A stretch of 37,876 bases of DNA from Curtobacterium flaccumfaciens UCD-AKU (GTDB taxonomy: Bacteria > Actinomycetota > Actinomycetes > Actinomycetales > Microbacteriaceae): NCBI RefSeq assembly GCF_000349565.1, contig NZ_KB714628.1, positions 796 through 38,671 on the forward strand. The letters run 5' to 3'. Shown here in pieces: positions 1 through 5,912 of this stretch (its first letter is position 1; each line of letters begins with the position of its first letter). The notes under the pieces are model-generated. The model had not been told where the DNA came from. It did not search any database and saw only the letters and a list, made by a program, of their open reading frames with translations. Made by a program: the position numbers and the translations under genes.

Positions 1-18
1 CATCGTGATCAGTCCTTT
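1..18 (-). other. Possible start of a divergent gene leaving the window
   Basis: Bases 1-3 read ATG on the minus strand, and an AAAGGA Shine-Dalgarno-like sequence (13-18) lies 9 nt upstream of it. This is the correct order and spacing for a gene running off the left edge, divergent from the phosphoketolase. Only the start codon is inside the window, so nothing can be said of the product. Confidence 0.35.
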
Positions 19-48
19 GCTCTGGAGGCGCTCCGGCCGGTGGCCGAA

Positions 49-63
49 CGTGCACTGTGCACG
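49..63. promoter_or_regulatory. Inverted repeat, candidate operator
   Basis: Perfect inverted repeat CGTGCAC-T-GTGCACG between the phosphoketolase start and the possible divergent gene at the left edge. Its size and symmetry fit a dimeric repressor site. The regulator is not in the window. Inference only. Confidence 0.35.
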
Positions 64-185
64 CGCTGAGTACCGGCCAACTGCGACCGGAGAGCGCCCT
101 GGGCTTTTGCCCTGTGCAAGTCATTCGGCGCCGCTGCCCGAACGGTTTGGACGAGTTTCCTGAGGTGCAGCAACCCGGTGTTTCG

Positions 186-191
186 TACCGT
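186..191 (+). promoter_or_regulatory. -10 element of a leaderless promoter (phosphoketolase)
   Basis: TACCGT matches the actinobacterial TAnnnT -10 and ends 6 nt before the ATG at 198, so transcription would begin at or next to the start codon. No Shine-Dalgarno sequence is seen. No clear -35 is present. Confidence 0.45.
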
Positions 192-197
192 GTACCC

Positions 198-2654
198 ATG
201 GCTCCAGCACACATCTCCACCACCGACCGGCTCCGGGCGGTCGACGCCTGGTGGCGCGCCGCCAACTACCTGACGGTCGGGCAGATCTACCTGCTGGACA
301 ACCCGCTGCTCACCCGGCCGATCGAACCCGACGACGTCAAGCCGCGGCTGCTCGGGCACTGGGGGACCTCGCCCGCCCTGAACCTCGTCTACGCGCACTG
401 CAACGCGCTGATCGCGGAGACCGGTCGCGAGTTCCTGTACATCTGCGGCCCGGGACACGGCGGCCCGGCGATGAACGCGAACGCCTGGCTGGACGGCACG
501 TGGAACGAGCTGTACCAGGACGTCGACCTGCAGCGGTTCTTCCGTCAGTTCTCGTTCCCCGGCGGCATCCCCTCGCACGCCGCCCCGGAGACCCCCGGGT
601 CCATCAACGAGGGCGGCGAGCTCGGCTACTCGCTCTCCCACGCGTACGGTGCGGCACTCGACAACCCCGACCTCGTCGTCGCGTGCGTGGTCGGTGACGG
701 TGAGGCCGAGACCGGTCCGCTCGCCGGGTCGTGGCAGGCGCACACGTTCCTCGACCCGGTCTCCGACGGAGCAGTCCTGCCGATCCTCAACCTCAACGGC
801 TGGAAGATCGCGAACCCGACGGTCCTGGCACGCATCCCCGACGAGGACCTCACCGCGTACTTCCGCGGGCTCGGGTACGACCCGATCGTGGTCGACTCCC
901 GCCGCGTCGACGACGACCCGTACGCGGTCCACGCCCTGTTCGACGGCGCCCTGCGACGCGCCCTCGCCGGCATCGACGACATCCAGGCCGCCGCACGTGC
1001 CCAGGCCGCTCGTGCCGCCGCCGGCCAGGCCGCCGGCGCCGCAGCCCTGCGTCCGCGGTGGCCGATGATCGTGCTGCGCACCCCGAAGGGCTGGACCGGC
1101 CCGAAGGTGGTCGACGGTGAACAGGTCGAGGGGACCTTCCGTGCACACCAGGTGCCACTGCCGGCCGTGCGCGAGGACGACGGTCACCGCGCCCAGCTCG
1201 AGGAGTGGATGCGCTCGTACCGCCCGGAGGAGCTCTTCGACCAGGACGGCCACCCGGTCGGCATCATGACGACGATCCGCCCGACCGGCGACGAGCGGAT
1301 GAGCGCCACCCCGCACGGCAACGGCGGCCGGCTGCGGACCGCGCTCGACCGCCCACCCCTCGAGCCGTACGCGGTCGAGGCCGGCACCGAAGCGTCCGCC
1401 ACGGGCACGCTCGGCCCCTGGCTCGCCGCCCTGATCGAGAAGAACGCCTCGACCTTCCGGCTGTTCGGTCCGGACGAGACCATCTCGAACAAGCTCGACG
1501 CCGTGTTCGACGTCACCACCCGCGTCTGGCGTGCCCAGCGGGCGCCGGGCGACGAGCACCTCTCCCCCCGCGGCAGGGTCACCGAGGTCCTGTCCGAGCA
1601 CCTGCTCGAGGGCATGCTCGAGGGGTACGTGCTGTCCGGTCGGCACGGGATGCTCAACACCTACGAGGCGTTCGCCCACATCATCGACTCGATGGTCGGG
1701 CAGTACGCCAAGTGGTTGGAGTCCTCGACCGACATCGACTGGCGGGCACCGGTGTCGAACCTGTCGCTCCTGCTGTCGTCGCACGTCTGGCGGCAGGACC
1801 ACAACGGCTTCTCCCACCAGGACCCCGGGTTCCTGGACGTCGTCGCGTCGAAGCAGCAGGACCTCGTGCGGATCAAGCTGCCGGCCGACGCCAACACCCT
1901 GCTCGCCGTCGCCGCCCACGCCATGGAGACCACGGACCGCATCGAGGTGATCGTCGCGGGCAAGCACCCGGAGCCGGTCTTCCTGTCCCTCGAGGACGCC
2001 GTCGCGCACGCCGACGCAGGACTCGGGGTCTGGGACTTCGCCGGCACCGAGCAGGCCGTCGGCAGGGTCGACGTCGTCCTCGCGTGCGCCGGTGACGTCC
2101 CCACCGTCGAGGCGGTCGCCGCCACGGACATCATCCGGAAGCACGCACCCGGGGTCGGTGTCCGCGTCCTCAACGTCGTCGACCTGCTGGCGCTCGGCGA
2201 CCCGCGCAAGCACGAGCACCCGATCCCGGACGAGCAGTACGACGCGCTCTTCCTGCCCGGCACGCCCACGGTCTTCGCGTTCCACGGGTACCCGACGCTC
2301 GTGCACCAGCTGACGTACCGCCGGAACGGGCACGACGACCTGCACGTGCACGGGTTCCTCGAGCAGGGCACGACGACCTCGCCGTTCGACATGCTCATGC
2401 GCAACGAGATGGACCGCTTCGCCCTGGCCCACGACGCCCTGACACGGGTGGACGCCGAGGCGCACGCCGACCTGCTCACGAAGCTGTCCGAGGCGCGTGA
2501 CGCTGCACGGACGTTCGCGTACACGAAGGGCGAGGACCACCCGTCGCTCGCGGGCTGGGAGTTCGCGGGATGGCCGCAGGACGAACCCGCCAGCGGTGGG
2601 ACCGGCGGCGACCCGGGTGCGGGCGAGACCGAGGCGGCCGCGCCCGGCAACTGA
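198..2654 (+). CDS. xfp: Phosphoketolase (XFP family)
   Basis: An 818-aa thiamine-diphosphate enzyme that cleaves xylulose 5-phosphate (and probably fructose 6-phosphate) with phosphate to acetyl phosphate plus glyceraldehyde 3-phosphate or erythrose 4-phosphate. It is cytoplasmic and central to pentose use. Visible family motifs are EGGELGYSL (138-146) and the ThDP/Mg motif GDGEAETGP (166-174), and the length is normal for the family. The frame is open upstream to 57, but the ATG at 198 begins the typical phosphoketolase N-terminus and follows a TACCGT -10 by 6 nt. The last about 30 residues are Gly/Ala/Glu-rich and probably disordered. No acetate kinase or phosphotransacetylase gene is adjacent. 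Family assignment is secure; which sugar phosphate is preferred cannot be read from sequence. Confidence 0.95.
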   Translation: MAPAHISTTDRLRAVDAWWRAANYLTVGQIYLLDNPLLTRPIEPDDVKPRLLGHWGTSPALNLVYAHCNALIAETGREFLYICGPGHGGPAMNANAWLDGTWNELYQDVDLQRFFRQFSFPGGIPSHAAPETPGSINEGGELGYSLSHAYGAALDNPDLVVACVVGDGEAETGPLAGSWQAHTFLDPVSDGAVLPILNLNGWKIANPTVLARIPDEDLTAYFRGLGYDPIVVDSRRVDDDPYAVHALFDGALRRALAGIDDIQAAARAQAARAAAGQAAGAAALRPRWPMIVLRTPKGWTGPKVVDGEQVEGTFRAHQVPLPAVREDDGHRAQLEEWMRSYRPEELFDQDGHPVGIMTTIRPTGDERMSATPHGNGGRLRTALDRPPLEPYAVEAGTEASATGTLGPWLAALIEKNASTFRLFGPDETISNKLDAVFDVTTRVWRAQRAPGDEHLSPRGRVTEVLSEHLLEGMLEGYVLSGRHGMLNTYEAFAHIIDSMVGQYAKWLESSTDIDWRAPVSNLSLLLSSHVWRQDHNGFSHQDPGFLDVVASKQQDLVRIKLPADANTLLAVAAHAMETTDRIEVIVAGKHPEPVFLSLEDAVAHADAGLGVWDFAGTEQAVGRVDVVLACAGDVPTVEAVAATDIIRKHAPGVGVRVLNVVDLLALGDPRKHEHPIPDEQYDALFLPGTPTVFAFHGYPTLVHQLTYRRNGHDDLHVHGFLEQGTTTSPFDMLMRNEMDRFALAHDALTRVDAEAHADLLTKLSEARDAARTFAYTKGEDHPSLAGWEFAGWPQDEPASGGTGGDPGAGETEAAAPGN

Positions 2655-2670
2655 CGCACTCCTCCACAGG

Positions 2671-2697
2671 ACCGGTCACGCCCGCCGCGTGGCCGGT
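2671..2697 (+). terminator. Hairpin after the phosphoketolase gene
   Basis: Inverted repeat with 11-bp arms (one mismatch) and a 5-nt loop, starting 17 nt after the xfp stop. No T-tract follows, as is common in high-GC actinobacteria. It lies just before the -10-like element of the next gene. Confidence 0.45.
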
Positions 2698-2719
2698 TCC
2701 GTGCTGTCAGGGTTCCGGC

Positions 2720-3049
2720 ATGGACATCGGCTGGATCAGTGCGCTCGTGTCGGTCACGAGCGCGTCCGTCGCGCTGGGTGCGCTCGTCGCCTCGGTGCTC
2801 GACGGGCGCGCAGGACGGCGAAATGCAGAGTTCTCGGTGCACCGCGACCTGTGGTGGCAGCGTTGGTCGTGGGTCGCCGACCGGGCGACCTCGGACGACG
2901 AAGGAACGCGCGCGGCCGCCGGTGTGATGGCAGCTGCGCTGGTGAGCCGCAGTTGGACGACCGCGGACGACCGCTGGGTCGGCCGGGCGCTCGACGACCT
3001 GACCGCAGCGACGATCGAAGGAGCGAACGATGATCTCGAAGCTGAGTGA
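2720..3049 (+). CDS. Small hypothetical protein with N-terminal membrane helix
   Basis: A 109-aa protein I do not recognise. Residues about 5-27 are hydrophobic and Ala/Val/Ser-rich and could be a single N-terminal membrane anchor, followed by a soluble Trp- and charge-rich part (WWQRWSW near 45-51). The ATG at 2720 lies 6 nt after CAGGGT, a weak -10-like hexamer, and no Shine-Dalgarno sequence is obvious. Its 3' end overlaps the next gene by 20 nt, implying cotranscription and probably a shared role. Coding is supported by the overlap and by the downstream gene's ribosome binding site lying inside it. Function unknown. Confidence 0.7.
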   Translation: MDIGWISALVSVTSASVALGALVASVLDGRAGRRNAEFSVHRDLWWQRWSWVADRATSDDEGTRAAAGVMAAALVSRSWTTADDRWVGRALDDLTAATIEGANDDLEAE

Positions 3050-3245
3050 CAAGGACTTCAAGCGCTGGCTCGACGGACGTGAACTGACGACGCCCGCACT
3101 GCTGGCAGACCCGCACTACGGGCCCATGATGCGGGCGAAGGGCGCCGAGGAAGAGCTCCGTCAGGCGCGGATCGAATGGCGCGAACGGCAGGAGCGCGCA
3201 CGAGCGCGGAAGCTCAAGGACGAGGCGTCCTTCGGTGAGGGCTGA
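3030..3245 (+). CDS. Small basic/acidic helical hypothetical protein
   Basis: A 71-aa soluble protein, unrecognised. It begins MISKLSDKDF and its C-terminal half is a highly charged, probably helical Arg/Glu stretch (about 40-65). A strong GAAGGAG ribosome binding site sits at 3017-3023, 6 nt before the ATG and within the preceding gene, which it overlaps by 20 nt. This supports translation from this start and coupling to its neighbour. Together the two may form a small membrane-associated pair, but no family could be assigned. Confidence 0.7.
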   Translation: MISKLSDKDFKRWLDGRELTTPALLADPHYGPMMRAKGAEEELRQARIEWRERQERARARKLKDEASFGEG

Positions 3246-3266
3246 ACCGACGCCATGCGAGCCTGC

Positions 3267-3272
3267 CACGCT
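3267..3272 (+). promoter_or_regulatory. Weak -10-like element deciding a GTG start
   Basis: CACGCT fits the loose xAnnnT form and ends 6 nt before the GTG at 3279. It favours this GTG over the ATG at 3255. Confidence 0.3.
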
Positions 3273-3278
3273 GGGACC

Positions 3279-3962
3279 GTGACCGAACTCGTCATCCCGG
3301 CCCCGAGCCTCCCGACCGTGCCCACGACGACGGGCGCGCGGTTCCCCGTCCGCCGTGTGTTCTGCGTCGGCCGGAACTACGCGGCGCACGCCCGCGAGAT
3401 GGGCCACGACCCGGACCGCGAGCCGCCGTTCTTCTTCACCAAGCCGGCCGACGCCGTCGTGGTCGACGACGCCGACACCCCGTACCCGCCCCTGACCCAG
3501 CAACTGGAGCACGAGGTCGAGCTCGTCGTCGCGATCGGCACCGGCGGCGCGGACATCGCCGTCGCCGGTGCCCTCGCCCACGTGTGGGGCTACGCCGTCG
3601 GCATCGACCTGACCCGCCGTGACCTGCAGGCCGAGGCGAAGCGACTCGGGCGCCCGTGGGACACCGCGAAGGGCTTCGATGCCTCGGCACCGATCGGCGC
3701 GATCACCCCGGCGGACGCGGTCGATCCGACCAGCGGCGCGATCGAGCTGACGGTGGACGGGGAACTCCGGCAGGCGGGCGACCTGGCCGACCAGATCTGG
3801 TCGGTCGCCGAGACGATCGCGGCGGTCTCGCGGTCGGTGTCGCTCGCGCCCGGCGACCTGCTGATGACCGGCACCCCCGACGGCGTCGGCGTGCTCGAAC
3901 GCGGCTCGGTGCTCATCGGCACGATCGCCGGTGTCGGCGAGGTCCGGACCCGGATCGTCTGA
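3279..3962 (+). CDS. Fumarylacetoacetate hydrolase family protein
   Basis: A 227-aa FAH-fold enzyme. The family hydrolyses or decarboxylates acylpyruvates and related 2-oxo-acids with Mg2+/Mn2+, usually in aromatic or amino-acid breakdown. Family landmarks are [15 protein letters not shown] near the N-terminus, [10 protein letters not shown], the metal-ligand stretch [34 protein letters not shown] and the closing MTGTPDGVG. The size fits single-domain acylpyruvase/YcgM-type proteins. GTG 3279 is chosen for the -10-like hexamer 6 nt upstream and because it begins nearer the conserved domain; ATG 3255 in the same frame adds 8 residues. No pathway partner is adjacent, so the substrate is unknown. 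Confidence 0.88.
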   Translation: MTELVIPAPSLPTVPTTTGARFPVRRVFCVGRNYAAHAREMGHDPDREPPFFFTKPADAVVVDDADTPYPPLTQQLEHEVELVVAIGTGGADIAVAGALAHVWGYAVGIDLTRRDLQAEAKRLGRPWDTAKGFDASAPIGAITPADAVDPTSGAIELTVDGELRQAGDLADQIWSVAETIAAVSRSVSLAPGDLLMTGTPDGVGVLERGSVLIGTIAGVGEVRTRIV

Positions 3963-4032
3963 GCCACGTGTCGCCGATGTGTCGACGGGCTGGGAGCCTT
4001 CGCAGGCAGCACGGGTAATCCTTGGGCATCGT

Positions 4033-4049
4033 CGCGGGTGGGGCCCGCG
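4033..4049 (+). other. Small hairpin in the 5' region of the next gene
   Basis: CGCGGG-TGGGG-CCCGCG, a 6-bp perfect stem with a 5-nt loop, lies between the FAH gene and the TIM-barrel gene at 4116. It could end the upstream transcript or sit in the leader of the downstream one. No riboswitch signature was seen. Confidence 0.3.
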
Positions 4050-4115
4050 GCGGACACGGGGCGGCGCATCGCGACGGGGCGACGCGGACACCCCGGGACT
4101 GCCGGAGGTACGACC

Positions 4116-5090
4116 GTGCTGGAACACGACCTGCTCGCCACGTCCTGGACGTGGGCGGGCGACGAGAGCGTCCGCGACCGCGTGCACGCGGTGGGGTCCG
4201 CCGGGTTCGCCGGCCTGTCACTGTCCCTCGACGACCTGCACGAGGTCCGTGCCACGACGGGCTTCGCCGAACTCCGCCGCATGCTCGACGGGGCCGGCAT
4301 CGTCTGGGTCCAGCTCGGACCGCTCGACCGGTGGTGGACCTGCGCGAGCCGCACCCAGGACGAAGACGCCGATCGCGGGGTGGTGCTCGAGGCCGCCGCG
4401 ACCCTGAGCGCCTGGCAGGTGGTGGTCCGTGCCGACACTTCGTTGCCCGGAGCCTCCCCTGCGACGATGGCCGACGACTGGGTCGCGCTCGCCGACCAGG
4501 CCGAGGCCGTCGGGGCGCAGATCGTGCTCGAGCCGGAGCCGTGGTCCAACCTGCCCACGATCGAACGGGCCGCACGCTTCGTCGCCGCTGCCGGGCACCC
4601 GAACGGCGGGCTGCTCCTCGACGCCATGCACGCGCTCCGCGGCGGTTCGACCCTCGCGTCGATCCGGCAGGGCGTCGCACCGGGGGTCCTCGCAGCCGTC
4701 GAGCTGAGCGACGGACTGCTGCACACCCCGAGCGGGATGACCCTGGCCGAGGAGTCCCGGACAGCGCGGTACCTGCCCGGTGCCGGGGCGTGGGACCTGC
4801 CCGGCCTCGTCCGGACGGTGCGTGAACTCGGGTTCGACGAGCCGTGGGGCGTCGAGGTCCGGACCCCGGCGCACCGTGCGATGCCCGTCCGTGACGCGCT
4901 CCGCACCGCCGTCGCCGCCACCCGTGCGGTGCTCGACGCCGCTGACGCCTTCGGTGCCCCGGCTGCCCCGGCGATGCCCTCGACGCCCGCACCGACGTCC
5001 GCCGTCGACTTCGAGCCGCCGCAGACCGGCCGCCACGACCCGACGAACGGTGCGCGACGTCGGGACGCCGACACAGGGACGCCCGCGTAG
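4116..5090 (+). CDS. Sugar phosphate isomerase/epimerase-like TIM barrel protein
   Basis: A 324-aa protein resembling the xylose-isomerase-like TIM barrel superfamily (AP endonuclease 2 fold), which isomerises or epimerises sugars or cyclitols using a divalent metal. Candidate metal-ligand segments are IVLEPEPWSNLPT, LLLDAMHALRGG, AAVELSDGLLH and PWGVEVRTPAH, in the order expected for the Glu/Asp/His/Glu centre. The GTG at 4116 is preferred over an upstream ATG at 4038 because GGAGG lies at 4104-4108, about 7 nt ahead of it. The last about 45 residues are Pro/Ala/Thr-rich and likely disordered. Its TAG stop (5088-5090) forms the first three bases of a -10-like hexamer for the next gene. Exact substrate unknown. 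Confidence 0.8.
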   Translation: MLEHDLLATSWTWAGDESVRDRVHAVGSAGFAGLSLSLDDLHEVRATTGFAELRRMLDGAGIVWVQLGPLDRWWTCASRTQDEDADRGVVLEAAATLSAWQVVVRADTSLPGASPATMADDWVALADQAEAVGAQIVLEPEPWSNLPTIERAARFVAAAGHPNGGLLLDAMHALRGGSTLASIRQGVAPGVLAAVELSDGLLHTPSGMTLAEESRTARYLPGAGAWDLPGLVRTVRELGFDEPWGVEVRTPAHRAMPVRDALRTAVAATRAVLDAADAFGAPAAPAMPSTPAPTSAVDFEPPQTGRHDPTNGARRRDADTGTPA

Positions 5091-5093
5091 GTT
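5088..5093 (+). promoter_or_regulatory. -10 element built on the upstream stop codon
   Basis: TAGGTT (TAnnnT) lies 7 nt before the ATG at 5101, predicting a leaderless mRNA. Its TAG is also the stop codon of the preceding gene. Confidence 0.45.
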
Positions 5094-5100
5094 GCTGGGC

Positions 5101-5277
5101 ATGACCGATCAGGCAGCACACGACGACGACCTGCTCCGCCGTTCCCAGGAGTCCATCGACGAGGCCAAGGCCGCCGCGGCCGAGGTCGTGGAGCCGGACG
5201 AGGACGCGCTCATCGACGAGGATGCCCCCGTGGCCGACCACGCGGAGCCCGCCGACGGACCCGCCCCCGCGGCGTGA
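5101..5277 (+). CDS. Small acidic hypothetical protein
   Basis: A 58-aa, strongly acidic protein beginning MTDQAAHDDDLLRR, with an Ala/Glu-rich helical segment (about 18-31) and a Pro/Ala/Asp tail. No Cys, no membrane segment and no recognised family. The start is supported by TAGGTT 7 nt upstream and by a strong hairpin 48 nt after its stop. It could be a small intrinsically disordered regulator or a conserved short actinobacterial protein, but this is a guess. Coding confidence is moderate because of its size. Confidence 0.6.
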   Translation: MTDQAAHDDDLLRRSQESIDEAKAAAAEVVEPDEDALIDEDAPVADHAEPADGPAPAA

Positions 5278-5298
5278 CCCGGTACTGACCCGGTACTG
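5275..5298. repeat. Tandem 11-bp repeat after the acidic ORF
   Basis: ACCCGGTACTG occurs twice back to back, directly after the stop codon of the 58-aa ORF. A related ACCCGGTACGCCCG is duplicated at 27812 and 27831. Function unknown. Confidence 0.5.
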
Positions 5299-5324
5299 TC
5301 CCGAAAGCACTCCCCACACCGACG

Positions 5325-5361
5325 GAATCGCCGGGCGACCATCCAGGTCGCCCGGCGATTC
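5325..5361. terminator. Strong hairpin terminator
   Basis: A perfect 16-bp inverted repeat (arms 5325-5340 and 5346-5361, 5-nt loop) 48 nt after the 58-aa ORF. It is very GC-rich and stable and is followed by GTTCGTCTTC rather than a clean T-run. It is the best terminator-like structure in the first 10 kb. Confidence 0.75.
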
Positions 5362-5598
5362 GTTCGTCTTCGCGTGTGACGATCCGCTCACTCGGTGCGT
5401 CCCACCAGTGGACCCACCGGTTGCGCTGCTGCGCGCCCGGTGCGGGGCCGTGCGGCCGGTCTCCCTGAACCGGCTGGCCGCGTGCCCCGGCGGCGGTCCG
5501 TGCGCTCCCTGATCCAGCGTGCGGGCCGTCGGGTCCGCCGACCCGTTCCGCCACCACGGAGCCGCCGGGCCGCCGCGCGAGTCAGGCCACCGTGCTCG
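5362..5598. other. Intergenic stretch without a gene
   Basis: This GC-rich interval lies between the hairpin at 5325-5361 and the stop of the 51-aa gene. Open frames here look like composition artefacts, with no start signals and skewed residue use. A small CGGGTC-CGCC-GACCCG hairpin at 5530-5545 could end the minus-strand transcript. No tRNA, SRP RNA or riboswitch features were recognised. Confidence 0.5.
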
Positions 5599-5754
5599 TC
5601 AGTCGTCGTCCTCGTCGGCGAGGAAGTCCGCGTACCGGACCTCGGTCTCCGTGGTGCTGCTGCGCGGTTCGACGATCCGCTGCGACAGGTCGTCCCCGGT
5701 GATCGCGACGCGTTCTGCGGCCGTGAACGGCGGCAGGTACTTGCTCGAGTTCAT
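5599..5754 (-). CDS. Short hypothetical protein
   Basis: A 51-aa protein beginning MNSSKYLPPFTAAERVAITG and ending in a very acidic ADEDDD-like tail. Its composition (Lys, Tyr, Ile, Asn present) differs from the Arg/Pro/Ala junk of shadow frames, which argues for real coding. An AGGGG ribosome binding site precedes the ATG closely, and a TACGTT -10-like hexamer lies at 5780-5785. The frame extends upstream without a stop, but the upstream residues look non-coding. It sits downstream of ligD on the same strand, separated by 158 nt. Function unknown. Confidence 0.65.
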   Translation of the reverse strand: MNSSKYLPPFTAAERVAITGDDLSQRIVEPRSSTTETEVRYADFLADEDDD

Positions 5755-5889
5755 CCCCTGAGCCCCCTTCGTCTCGGCGAACGTAACAGCCCGTGGCCGG
5801 ACCCCGGCGTCGTTGCCGGAATCGTCCCCCGCCCGAGCGTCGCACGGGGGACGGAATTTCGCCAGGGGCGGACCCATGCGGATGCATGC

Positions 5890-5905
5890 GCCGGCCGCGG
5901 CCGGC
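5890..5905. terminator. Palindrome just after ligD
   Basis: GCCGGCC-GC-GGCCGGC, a perfect 7-bp-arm palindrome 7 nt after the ligD stop on the minus strand. It is a possible terminator or only a GC-rich palindrome; there is no T-tract. Confidence 0.3.
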
Positions 5906-5912
5906 CAGCGCG

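Noticed and set aside
9..2540. Very long open frame on the minus strand across the phosphoketolase gene
   Set aside because: It is the antisense shadow of a well-supported gene: translation is Val/Gly/Arg/Asp-rich, matches no family and starts without a ribosome binding site.
5362..5598. Possible structured RNA in the gap after the 5325 hairpin
   Set aside because: Many GC palindromes but no tRNA, SRP RNA, tmRNA or riboswitch core could be recognised.
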